The position numbers were made by a program, and so were the translations under genes. Below are positions 1-9,962 of a DNA stretch of 64,000 nt, piece by piece (the stretch's first letter is position 1; every line of letters starts with the position of its first letter). The notes below the pieces were generated by a model. That model had not been told where the DNA came from, searched no databases, and saw only the letters and a list, made by a program, of their open reading frames with translations. This DNA comes from Stagonosporopsis chrysanthemi (taxonomy: Eukaryota; Ascomycota; Dothideomycetes; Pleosporales; Didymellaceae), in the NCBI GenBank assembly GCA_022560025.1, contig JAFISE010000123.1, positions 23,745 through 87,744 of the forward strand. The letters are read 5' to 3'.

Positions 1-291
1 AGCAGTTTGTTCTCGAAGATATTCAAAAGACCCAGAATCCAGACGGTGAGACTCTGCACTCGGAGCCATTTCAACACCCTGATCTTGTTGCACCTCATCC
101 CGCACGTAGTCGTACTTCGATATTATGGAGTCGATGCTGTCACGAAAGCCAGTTACTGCAGCGCCAGCCGACTCTTGACCAAGAGTCCTGGCTTGAGAGC
201 TATGCTTTTCGTCGCAGTCTTCCTTTTTTATTAACGTTCTGTCGATAATCTTCTGCTCGGAAGGATTGACAGAAGTGCCTTTGTCAGCCAT
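1..291 (-). CDS. Unknown protein, N-terminal 97 residues, cut by window edge
   Basis: An open frame on the minus strand starts at the ATG at 291-289 and runs without a stop off the left edge, so only the first 97 codons are present. The peptide starts MADKGTSVNP and is polar and acidic-mixed, with no signal peptide or membrane segment in the visible part. Its function is not recognised. A 420-bp gap separates it from the divergently transcribed gene at 712, so the two may share a promoter region. An intron in the visible part cannot be excluded but none is needed. The reading is supported by the uninterrupted frame up to the edge; without the rest of the gene I am only moderately sure that it is real. 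Confidence 0.5.
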   Translation of the reverse strand, partial: MADKGTSVNPSEQKIIDRTLIKKEDCDEKHSSQARTLGQESAGAAVTGFRDSIDSIISKYDYVRDEVQQDQGVEMAPSAESHRLDSGSFEYLREQTA

Positions 292-711
292 GTTAATAGT
301 GGTAGAGTGTAAAACTGTGCTTGAGAGTTTAGGATATTCAAGGAGAAGCGGGTCAGTATATGCGGGTTGGTGAGAAAGTCGCAGGTCAGAGACAACTCTC
401 TTTGTCAGTGCGGGTGTTACGTGAAAGGGAAGTTTGCTGCAACTTTGAACCAGTAATTCGGTTGACCCACTGACACACTAAGACTCTCGAACAGGACGCC
501 TCCCAATAACGGCAGGTATGCAGCTCATGCGGGCTGGCATGATCACATGGCAGAAGCATTTGCTTGAAAGACGCCTTCACCTGAGATGACACCATGCACG
601 CGCTTTTACTTTGGTATGACCTCATATTATCTAAGATTCTCATAAATATAAACCCTGCCTTAGAACAACACAATTTCCCCACCAAACGCTTCGATTTCAA
701 TATCCACCACG
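292..711. other. Divergent intergenic region, no gene seen
   Basis: This lies between two divergent start codons. Overlapping small frames exist on both strands (about 386-785), but they have no domain or splice support. The last 60 bases before the ATG at 712 are CA/CT-rich, typical of a fungal leader. Confidence 0.5.
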
Positions 712-1701
712 ATGGCCCGTCTCAGCGAAGACCACTTTCAAGCCACTGCCGCCGCGACTACACCCAAACCCTCCCGCACTTCTAGCCGCATGCGCAGCAT
801 CTTCAAGTCGCGCCGTAGTACTAGCTCAAGTTCACCGATGACCTTGAAAAAGTCCACACCCTCAGCTGTCGCTCTGGTTAATGACTCCCAGAGTCAGCCA
901 CAACCGATGAATATTCTTGCAGAAGAAACTGCTGTTCCTGCAGAGGAAACTGCAGAAGTCCTCGGATGCGGCATTGAGCCGTCAATGACCTCTGTGGACG
1001 CGGGACCTGAGTCTCCAGCTAGCTGGTCACCACCTTCTTTCCTCGGCAGAAAAGCGGGACCCGAGAAATCCAGCATCGGTTCCTTCTCGCTATCTGTTCA
1101 ATGTATGTTTTTCTGCTCAATGCGCCATTATGACACGATCTTTGAGCTGACTCACATAGATGCTACTCGAGCCAACCCACCTGCTGGTACCCACAATAAC
1201 GAAGGCTTCTTTGCGTCGAACATCCTCGACGACCAAGATGTGCTGAGTACCGGTATTCGCAAGTATGTCGACAGCAAGATCGCCGAATCTCTACATACTT
1301 ATTCGTGCCACGGCCCCAACGATAAGTCACTTCAGATCACAGCTACAGTCAAGCGCGTCTCTGTAGATACCACAATCCTTCACGGCGCGAAGTGCATTGG
1401 CCCATTCACCTTCGAGCACAGCATGAACGTATCCCACTTGCAGATGGGCATCGTCGGTATCTACATGTTTGCTATCTTGTTTGCCGCTTTCATTGGTCCC
1501 AAGGCCCTAGCGTTGACATTCTGGAGACTGGCCACCGCATTGATGACGTACAGCATCGCTGGAAGATACCTGGCTTGGAATCACCGGGCGCGTGACGACT
1601 TACTGCTCGCTCCGACGTTCTATATCGTAGGCTCTGTATACAACGCCTTCTGCAACATGCTCGTGCAAAGCGGTGTCCTGCAGGTCCAGCTGGAAGCCTG
1701 A
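712..1701 (+). CDS. Unknown protein with C-terminal membrane segments, one intron
   Basis: The function is not recognised. The model is join(712..1102,1160..1701), 310 aa. The intron at 1103-1159 (57 nt) begins GTATGT, has a GCTGAC branch-like site and ends ACATAG. It is in frame and stop-free, so a naive translation keeps 19 extra residues (Cys-Met-Phe...His-Ile) that look unlike their flanks. The first 100 residues are Ser/Thr/Pro-rich and basic (around SIFKSRRSTSSSS), as in disordered tails. The last third holds hydrophobic stretches (around QMGIVGIYMFAILFAAFIG, and later LLLAPTFYIVGSVYNAF), suggesting two or three membrane passes. The ATG at 712 follows a CT-rich leader and is the first in frame. 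Confidence 0.65.
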   Translation: MARLSEDHFQATAAATTPKPSRTSSRMRSIFKSRRSTSSSSPMTLKKSTPSAVALVNDSQSQPQPMNILAEETAVPAEETAEVLGCGIEPSMTSVDAGPESPASWSPPSFLGRKAGPEKSSIGSFSLSVQCMFFCSMRHYDTIFELTHIDATRANPPAGTHNNEGFFASNILDDQDVLSTGIRKYVDSKIAESLHTYSCHGPNDKSLQITATVKRVSVDTTILHGAKCIGPFTFEHSMNVSHLQMGIVGIYMFAILFAAFIGPKALALTFWRLATALMTYSIAGRYLAWNHRARDDLLLAPTFYIVGSVYNAFCNMLVQSGVLQVQLEA

Positions 1702-2026
1702 TCAGAGTACATGGTTCTTGGAGGTGTCAGTGGAAGCTTCGAGCCGATAAAGAAGGCTGTACGAATTTGGAAAGGAGGAAAAAAGTGGCGAGGTTCAATC
1801 TGAAGAGATCACAGGCCTTGGTGCGGCGGTCACCCATAAACAGATCACAGATTATTGAATTCACTTCATCGATGCTGATGATCCTGTCACCTTGCACTCA
1901 GATTGGTTGCAAGTGGTACTACACCCGACTACACCCATCGAGTAGTCTTTGAGAGCCTTAGTGCCTTACTACAAGAACGATGCGTGAAATGTCTGCGATA
2001 CCAAGTCTCAGCCCGCAGACGTTTAG
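1702..2026. other. Convergent intergenic region
   Basis: This short gap lies between the ends of two converging genes. It presumably holds both 3' untranslated regions. No further gene is seen. Confidence 0.5.
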
Positions 2027-3493
2027 TCAAGCATCGATTACTCTTTTGACCCATCCACCTGTTCTCAGTCCGTGTAACGTCCTCTCCATCTCCCCTTCCT
2101 CCAAGCACAATGGTATCTCATACGGCGCTTCTGTTCCCTTCTGTCTTGGCAAGATTTGCATGCCTCCTTCCCACATGTTGTGCGGTTTGCGAATAGCAGT
2201 AGGCTTGCATAGCCAAGCATCTCCATCCCCGATCTTTGCTGTTCCAGGAATTGCCCACAGATTGTCTGCACCAATATGCTGCCAGCTTGTGATAAAGATA
2301 TCCGGCCCATTCTGCGTATCGAGGTTGAGGATCCACTTCGACGATATTTCTCGCTTCGAGAGCTCAAGTAAGCGCGCTCTGAACCAATCCAGGTCTATTC
2401 CGGCCAGAGCATGGGAAAGGGCGAGGGCGACAGGAGCGATTGTTTCAGCGCTCATTGTATCAGAAGTAGGGATAGAGGAGAGCGCGATGGGAACGATCAT
2501 GCCGTTTGCGCAATTGCCGATGTAGTCAGCGGGGAGGAGTGAGCCAACGCGCTTACGGTGGTCAATGGCGATGCCGAGTGTGGTTTTTTTGACTCCCTTT
2601 TTGACCATAGCTTCCCGGCGAGCGTTCGTGACTTGACACCAGACAAGTGTGCAGAGCGCAGTGAAGCTTGAAATTCGTTCTCTTGTGATAGACGAAAGTG
2701 AAGCTGCTAGATCAGCAATAGTGTGCGCTGAGAAGACGAGCAGCTTTGCACTTAGACCATACGGCACATCGCGCAGCGGTGGACTCACACGATCGCCCGG
2801 GTAGCGAAACTCTGGAAGCTTCATCGCTTGTGCCCCCTCGGCCAAAAGATTGAGTGTATGCCGTGCACCATTCAGGTTCAGAGCCTGGGTCTGGGTTGGT
2901 GTTTGTCTTTCATTGCTGTATTCACGGGTGTGCCCGCTCCAGGTCTGGTAGATCTTTGCAATACCAGTACCATCGACAACACTATGGTGTGTGTAAGCAC
3001 TCAAGATCAGTCCTCCGGGGACCCAATTGATCTGAGAAGCAAACACTGGTAAAGGACGTCTTTTCGTAAACGTAGTCAGAACCTCGGCATACTGATCTTC
3101 TAGCCCAATGTGTGAGACAAGAGCAGATGGACAGAGAACATCTGCAGGAAGACGAGAAGGAGGCACGCCTTCCTCACACAGTTTCCGATATTGAAGGCTG
3201 TCCAGATCCACGTCTTTCACAGTCAGCATCTGCCAAGTAAGATTCAAATCGATGCTGCTCGGGTAATCTACGGTCAACTTCCCAGTCTCAACATCCTTGA
3301 TCCTGACCGTGCCGGCGAGGAACGGGAACTGTTTAAGCGTTGCGAGAAGACCTGTAGTCAGAACGGCATGCGCATCTCCCCTCGCTGCAGGGGTACTTTC
3401 AGGAAATGGGAAGATGAGCAACTGGCGGACATAAACGCGAAGAACAGTTTGATCGAGTCTAGATAGCTCGAGCCTCTCCTGTTTTGGAGCCAT
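2027..3493 (-). CDS. BAHD/trichothecene-acetyltransferase-type acyltransferase
   Basis: This is a single-exon gene of 488 aa, close to the usual size of the plant/fungal 'transferase' family (PF02458). These enzymes move an acyl group from acyl-CoA to an alcohol or amine of a secondary metabolite or xenobiotic. The catalytic HxxxD motif is visible as HHSVVDG (His170, Asp174). The N-terminal half has the typical pattern of a small beta-rich region around FPFLAGTVR. There is no signal peptide, so it is expected in the cytosol. The acceptor cannot be predicted: fungal members include TRI101-like self-protection enzymes, but here no biosynthetic gene sits nearby, so a detoxification role is equally possible. 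It is transcribed divergently from the GH92 gene across a 636-bp gap. Confidence 0.85.
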   Translation of the reverse strand: MAPKQERLELSRLDQTVLRVYVRQLLIFPFPESTPAARGDAHAVLTTGLLATLKQFPFLAGTVRIKDVETGKLTVDYPSSIDLNLTWQMLTVKDVDLDSLQYRKLCEEGVPPSRLPADVLCPSALVSHIGLEDQYAEVLTTFTKRRPLPVFASQINWVPGGLILSAYTHHSVVDGTGIAKIYQTWSGHTREYSNERQTPTQTQALNLNGARHTLNLLAEGAQAMKLPEFRYPGDRVSPPLRDVPYGLSAKLLVFSAHTIADLAASLSSITRERISSFTALCTLVWCQVTNARREAMVKKGVKKTTLGIAIDHRKRVGSLLPADYIGNCANGMIVPIALSSIPTSDTMSAETIAPVALALSHALAGIDLDWFRARLLELSKREISSKWILNLDTQNGPDIFITSWQHIGADNLWAIPGTAKIGDGDAWLCKPTAIRKPHNMWEGGMQILPRQKGTEAPYEIPLCLEEGEMERTLHGLRTGGWVKRVIDA

Positions 3494-4129
3494 GATGGCA
3501 AGTTACAAAAGATGGCTCTGGTTCAAGCGACACAAAAAGATTGTCTGTGATTAAGGCTGATCACATCCTCAGCCAGGTGTCGTGGGCGTAGATTACGACA
3601 TACAGCGGCGGATGCGATAAATCACGAGCGCTGTGTACGATTGGTTCATCTAAAGGGCGCAAGGGCGTTCCAAAAAGCTGCACGGCCCGTTGCTCGCCTG
3701 AGGTGCTGCGGGAACCTTATCCCATTCGTGTGACTTGCCCCGATTCTGCTTCAAGCAAAGCCTCAGCGTTGGGCACGTGCTACGAGTGTCGACCAGGTGA
3801 ACTCAACAACATCTAACATGGTCTAAAGCAAAGAATAGTCAACAATACCTATGAAAGATGACCACCATGCGTGTTGTGGTTCGCATCGCAAGTTCCCCCA
3901 CCCTCCGCATCTTGGCGCGTCAAATGACGTCACCGCCCCTGTCCTAACGCTCATCGCGCACCCACAATGTAACATCGCACCTAGTATATTCGTGGGTGTG
4001 CTGGAGAAGCGGGGTTCGACGTGCTGTGCTGCGCGGGTCGATATGATAAAGATCTATAGCGCCACCGTACCATTGTAGCACCTACAAAGCGCAAATCTTG
4101 GATACCAAACTCGCCAGAGTAACCGCATC
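3494..4129. other. Shared divergent promoter region
   Basis: This lies between the starts of the acyltransferase (minus) and the GH92 mannosidase (plus). No gene is seen. It contains a palindromic CRE-like octamer at 3925-3932. Confidence 0.5.
3925..3932. promoter_or_regulatory. CRE-like palindrome TGACGTCA
   Basis: This perfect TGACGTCA palindrome, the consensus of ATF/CREB-type bZIP factors, lies about 200 bp upstream of the GH92 ATG and about 430 bp from the acyltransferase ATG. A single chance occurrence is possible; function is inferred only. Confidence 0.3.
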
Positions 4130-6686
4130 ATGCGTATGCTGACTTATGCTCTCACATTGATAAGCTCAGGCTTTGCAGCCACCCAGGACATAGACTACGC
4201 CCAGTTCGTCAATCCTTTCATCGGTTCCGAAGGTGCCATAGCAGGTTACGCATGTGTGTTTCCCTCAAATCAGCTTTCCCCTACTGACCTGCATAGATGG
4301 CGGTGGCAACGCTTTCGTTGGAGGATCAGTACCCTTTGGTATGGTCAAAATTGGCCTGGACACTTACGAAGAACCTGTCAATCAAAGTGCGCTGAATGGC
4401 GGATGGACGCCTCAAGGGTACACTACCGGCATCAGCTTGATGCACGAGTCCGGGACCGGAGGCGGCCCAAAGTATGGCTTTCCTTCTCAGATGCCTTTGA
4501 CGTCAGTCGACGGAGATGTGAACCTGCTTGATAACAGGACCTACTGGCAGAGGCGGGTAAATACAGAGCTGAACAATCTTGAATAATCAAGGAAAATATT
4601 AATTCCCCGACAGGAAGGTACAGATGAAGCGAGCGTAGGCTATTTCCGATCAAATTTCGAATCAGGAGTCACAGTTGAGCTGTCAGCGTCGCGGCATGCT
4701 GGGTTGTACCACTACACATATCCAGAAACGTCTGAGAGGCATGTGTTAGTGGACTTCTCGCACTATTTGCCCCATCCGACCCGCTCCTGGGACTCCCAGT
4801 TCTATGCTAGTGGCGAGATTGAGATACAGCCAGACTCAAGCACCTATACCGGATACACTTCGATTGCAGGAGGATGGTGCATCGGTGCGCCGGTCACCGT
4901 ATATGTCTGCGGAGAATTTGACCTTCCACCTAAAGACGCCAGAGCCTTCAAGGGCAAAAACACCTTCCCTGCCAGTCGCCATTTCCGAAGTTTCAACAAT
5001 GCCACTACACCATCACCAACCTTCACTGGCAGCAAGGCTAGCTCAGGACCACTGAACGATCGTGTAGGCGCTGTGTTCACTTGGAACAATGTCACGGAAG
5101 TGAAATCAAGAGTCGGCATCTCCTTCATGTCAGTAGACAAGGCGTGCGCGTACAAAGACGCTGAATTGCCGTCTTGGTCCATCGCAGACACAGTTGATGC
5201 TGCACGTGACGAGTGGAACCGAGACGTGTTCTCCAAGATCCGTGTTGACACATCCGGTTCGGCAAACAAAACAAGGCTGGCACTGCTGTACTCGAGCTTG
5301 TACTTTATGCACCTCATACCGAGCGAACGGGTAGGCGAAAACCCATTGTGGGAAAGCGATGAGCCATACTGGGATGACTTCTACACAATGTGGGACCTCT
5401 TCCGCAATCAAGTATCGTTATGGCATCTCATACAGCCGTCGTACTACGAGTCGATGCTTAGATCACTTATCGACATGTTTAGAAACGAAGGATGGGTACC
5501 TGACGGCCGATCAGGCAACTATAACGGCTTGGTGCAAGGTGGATCCAATGTTGATAACGTGTTCGCCGACGCTTACGTCAAAGGCCTCAAAGGTGCCATC
5601 AACTGGACTGAAGGCTATGCTGCAGTCAAAAAGAATGCAGAAGTACTACCTTATTTCGACGAAAACCCAGTTGACCCTCAAGGCTCGCTCAAGGAAGGTC
5701 GTTCAGCGCTCGATGACTGGGTTCCTCTAGGTTACGTCTCCGCAGACCGTAACTCCCGTTCGGTGTCAAAGACCGTCGAGTATGCTCTCAACGACTTTGC
5801 CATTAGCCAGATTGCTGCCGGGGAAGCACCAGAAGATCGGGACTTGTACCTACAGAGATCAGCCGGTTGGCAACTCAGTTGGGACCCTGAAGCCACAGCA
5901 CGCAACTTTACTGGCTTTGTCATGCCTCGCTTCGCAAACGGCACGTTTGATAAGAACTACAACATCACCAATTGCGGCGACTGTAATTGGTCCGACGAGA
6001 GCTACGAGGGCACATCATTCGAATACTCTTTCGTCGTTCCGCATGATGTTGCACGCGTAATCGAACTCATGGGCGGTGCGGAGCGCTTCGAATCACGCCT
6101 TGACTACGTTTTTCAACCCAATACTTCTGGTGTCGATCTAGGTGTAAACGGGCTCGGTATTACGACCATCAATAACGTTGCGAACGAACCAGACTTTCAG
6201 ACCCCGTACTTGTACAATTACCTCAATAAGCAGTGGAAGAGCGTGGAGCGGTCGCGGCAGTTGGCGAACGATTTCTACTTCAACAGCAGTGATGGTATTC
6301 CCGGAAACTCTGATGCTGGAGCGTTGAATTGTTGGTTGGTATGGCAGATGCTCGGATTGTATCCAATCGTCACTACTCCGGTCTACCTGCTCGAGAGCCC
6401 GTGGTTCAAAGACATAAATGTTACAATCAACCATGACAAGACGCTGCGGATCAGAGCAGAGGGCCTGGATGATGGAGATGGAAGACAAGGATACTACGTG
6501 CTGGGTATTACGATCAATGGAGAGGAGTGGAACAAGAACTGGTTTGAACACGGAGATGCAGGAGGTATCATGAATCAGGGAGGAGAGATCGTTTTCACAC
6601 TTGGTGATGAACAGAATGTGTGGGAGACGGGTGATGTACCTCCCAGTCCCGGTCACACAGAACTCGATATAGGGAGTGGATCTTAG
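4130..6686 (+). CDS. Secreted GH92 alpha-1,2-mannosidase
   Basis: The model is join(4130..4244,4297..4556,4614..6686), 815 aa, a normal length for glycoside hydrolase family 92. GH92 enzymes are calcium-dependent exo-alpha-mannosidases acting on N-glycans and mannoproteins. The N-terminus is a short signal peptide (MRMLTYALTLISSGFAA). Family hallmarks are DYAQFVNPFIGSEG, GGGNAFVGGSVPFGMVK, GTDEASVGYF and, near the end, IPGNSDAGALNCW. Intron 1 (52 nt) is GTTACG...CATAG with CTGAC; intron 2 (57 nt) is GTAAAT...ACAG. After splicing, the frame joins as AIADGGGNAFV and WQRREGTDEAS. It probably acts outside the cell in glycoprotein breakdown, fitting the other secreted hydrolases of the window. Confidence 0.92.
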
Positions 6687-7390
6687 AGCAGAGCACGACA
6701 GAGGATAGCATTTTGTTCCACGGTACCATCCGATCAGATAATTAGTCTGCGTTATTGCGACTCTCTTTCATACGAGCAAGTCCATGAGTCGACGCTCGCT
6801 CCTGAAGTGTGCATCGTGGACAGGGCTAATCAACATACTCACGTGTTTACAGGGGACTGCTAGCAGGGCCAGCCCAGTTCACATAACCCGCACATATGTG
6901 TGGCCACAACGTTGTGCAAGGACATCTTGCCTCTCATTATGCCGACCTCTCGACAAAAATACTTGAATTCGTAGTCAGGCAACGTAATTCAGGCACCGGA
7001 GATAAGCCATTGACTCGGCCTTTATCAAGTGTACCTTTCCTACTTCATCTTAGTCATAACGTTATGTTGCGGCTGGGCATGGTCAGCGACACATGTTCGC
7101 ATGGGCTCTTTAGCACTTTGGTGTACCAGAGGATTATATATAAAGGTGACGGAGAGGTCTTAGTTCTCGCATTATTGCACCCTCTTCTGCCCCTGGAGTT
7201 TTTACTTAAACGTCTTGCGCATATTCGCCCAGCATCGATTGAAACAATGTCACCTACGCGTACGCCTCGAGGCGTCGATCCCTCTGCTCCAGGCACTATT
7301 GTTCGCACTGCTATCATCCTCGAATCTATCTTCACAATCGGCCTTGGGGTCTGATATACGCTTCTCCCACGTCACTATCTGCTGAGCACA
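6687..7390. other. Gap with a possible upstream exon
   Basis: Most of this gap shows nothing. A short frame at 7247-7354 encodes about 35 residues starting MSPTRTPRGVD and ending in a hydrophobic stretch (around AIILESIFTIGLG). It looks like a first exon for the small membrane protein at 7391. The only nearby donor (GTCTGA at 7349) and the plausible acceptors differ by one base in phase, so I could not join them. Confidence 0.35.
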
Positions 7391-7642
7391 ATGGAAGCTT
7401 CTGCTGCAGAGGTTACAACAACAGCGTTGCAAATCAACCAGCAACTTGGTACTTCGACCATCTTAGTTGGTGCTGGAGTAGGATGTTTTGCACTCAATAC
7501 CAAGAATGCTATCGAAACCCGCCAAACACTATATCTCGGCCTGCTCATCTTTGAGTTTGCGTTCGTTTCACTGCTCGTCTGGCAGGCGTTGACGATGGAG
7601 CAGGGCATGTCAAAGGCTTCGTTGTTGACTACAGCAAAGTAA
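7391..7642 (+). CDS. Small membrane protein, tentative
   Basis: An open frame of 83 codons encodes two hydrophobic segments (around TILVGAGVGCFA and LYLGLLIFEFAFVSLLVW). It ends in a polar tail. The family is not recognised. The composition looks like a real membrane protein rather than a shadow frame, and the upstream frame at 7247-7354 may be its first exon, which would add a third hydrophobic segment. If so, the true start is at 7247 and the exon border lies near 7397-7424. The exact structure needs transcript data. Confidence 0.4.
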   Translation: MEASAAEVTTTALQINQQLGTSTILVGAGVGCFALNTKNAIETRQTLYLGLLIFEFAFVSLLVWQALTMEQGMSKASLLTTAK

Positions 7643-9962
7643 TTTGTGCCATTCATATCATGGAGAGTCTTCACGCTTGGTTGGAAGCCCGAGTGGTTCG
7701 GCCGTTATGAAGAGGGAACGAAAGTAGAGTAGGGACGCAGTAGTTGCAGTCAGCACTAAAGAAATAAGGGATCATGACTTTGCTGCTGTCGTTGAACGAC
7801 TGCAGAGCAGAGCCGGGCTCGGTGTTTGTACTGGACCAAGTTCATTTGGGAACAACCATCGGGGGTTCTACATACAGCCAAATCGTCTTTGCAGTCTACA
7901 TTCTTGCGATGTATCGCCGTGAGCAGTAAAAGATTGAAATTGGAGTAGGATTAGGTTATGTTCTGATATTAAGCACCCTGGAAAGTGTGTCTACTTCCGT
8001 GCTCACACATCAATATATATATATATGTACCAAGTAGCTCAAAACTGACAAAACCTTTGTACGATTGAGAAACCAAAACCGTACTTTATCTGATTCCTCG
8101 AACGAATTCAACCTTGACCATACCTCATGTAGACCCATCCTTTCGTCTAGAGATACCTAAGTATCTTCTGCGTTAGGTTTTGGAATCGCTGACCCTCACG
8201 CAGCACTATGTCCCGGTAATAGAGTCTGGTATGATCACAGTAACGCATGGCAATACCTTGGCGATAAACTGTGAGGCATCTACAATTCCGTTGTCCATAA
8301 CGCACTCCGGCAAACATCACGGTGGGGTTCGTGCACTTCACCGTGATGTGTCGGAGATCCACTTTGTCGACAATCATGCCGCCTGTGTAATTATCGAGAA
8401 ACTCACGTTTTTTGCCTGCTTGGGACCAAGTACGAATAGATCTGCACCCGAATTTCTGCAGGGAGACTCAACAAGGCTCCACGATGGGTGGGTTGTTCTG
8501 GAAGCATGGCCTGTTTCTTGCTGTGGTTAAGCCTGTCGTAGGTTTGTCATTTGTCAACCATGTAAACCGGTGCACGAATAGAGTGGAGTTGTAGGCAAGG
8601 ATCAAGATGAATGGATTGTCTCAAGGCAAGGGGTATTAACTTGTAGGAGTGAGACTATTACCAGGACTAGAAGTAGCCAGTGAAAGTTATGTAACCTGAT
8701 TTCTCGCCCTATCACGTGCAGATTTGCTTTGATGAAAGCTTTATGAGCTGAAACAGAACGTAATGTCCATCCGTAAATCAGAAGTTAGAAGAATCCGCTG
8801 TACCGTAAAATGTTTCCGCACTTGATATCTGTGATCTCTTATTTCGTCCTGGTTCATCGTCAAAGACCTTTTCATACACACCAGCGACCGCGATATTCTA
8901 AACTGGTCCACTACATCGTTATCCGACATGGCTGCAGAGGTACAGGCATCTGATACAGCACTGTAAAAATTCAACATTGATCATAAGGCGATTGTCTAGT
9001 TTCTGATTCTGCACGAAGTCTTGGCCCTCAGAGTGTCCCAAGTGCATTCATTGCTCGTGCCAGTAAAGTGCGTTCGCACTAGGGCGGCCACACGAATACG
9101 CTCTGCTTCCTTTTGCGGACAAGACCAATTTCCCACGCATCCTTCTTCAGTTTGCCCCCATACAACCTCCTCTCCACATCATCTAGCAGGCCCTTCTAGT
9201 CCTTTGACCCGTAACTCGCTGTCGCCTCTCTGAAAGCCCAAGACCCCCCTTTCCTTTTCCCACTGAACCCCAAATCTCCAAGAAAATGATCAAAATATGG
9301 CAAGCTATCGAAGACAAGATCGGGGAAGACGCGGCCATGAATCATTGCCCACCTGAGCGCAACAGTGCTGCGTGTAGCGAAATGTCTCCTCGTGCAAGGT
9401 ATCAGACGACGCAAAAGGTGCAGACAGAACATCGTCAAAGTAAGCCGTAATCCACAGGGACTGGAGATAGGTGCAAGGAAAGGTGCCTAGGCAATACAAT
9501 ACGCCTGAGAAAGCGACGGTACGATCAGTGAGCGAAGAAAGAAGCGTTGTAAAGGGATTGGGAGAGAGTTCGGAGTAGGGAAATTGGTGGAGGGGTGCTT
9601 TGTTGCAATTGTTAGATCCCTGCTTGGATACGGATATCTGCCGAGTAGACTGCATATATGGCGCGGTTAGACTGTTTGCTTCTACAGACGTTGCCTCTCT
9701 TTCTGACAGCACTAACATCTGAAGTCAATCAGAATATGCTCACTAGCATACCACGAGCCCTCGACGCTTGGCTGGCATGTTATCGGGCAGTCGAAGTATG
9801 TAGATGGGAAATGACGCAGGATACCTTCTCACTTCGATGCTCAGAGCACAGAACATATGGTGGAGATGTTTAAGCTCATGATTGGCTTATTCACAAGATC
9901 TGAATACACACCTCCTCCACCCTATCTCTACGCCTTGCCCAGAGACGCCAGATCATCACGAT
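7643..9962. other. Gene-free gap of 2.3 kb
   Basis: Only short overlapping frames are present on both strands (for example 9305-9718 minus), without recognisable domains or splice patterns. A short AT dinucleotide run lies near 8011-8026. No tRNA-like B box or transposase remnant was noticed. Confidence 0.45.

Noticed and set aside
9305..9718. 137-codon minus-strand frame
   Set aside because: No domain, no splice signals, random-looking composition in a gene-free gap.
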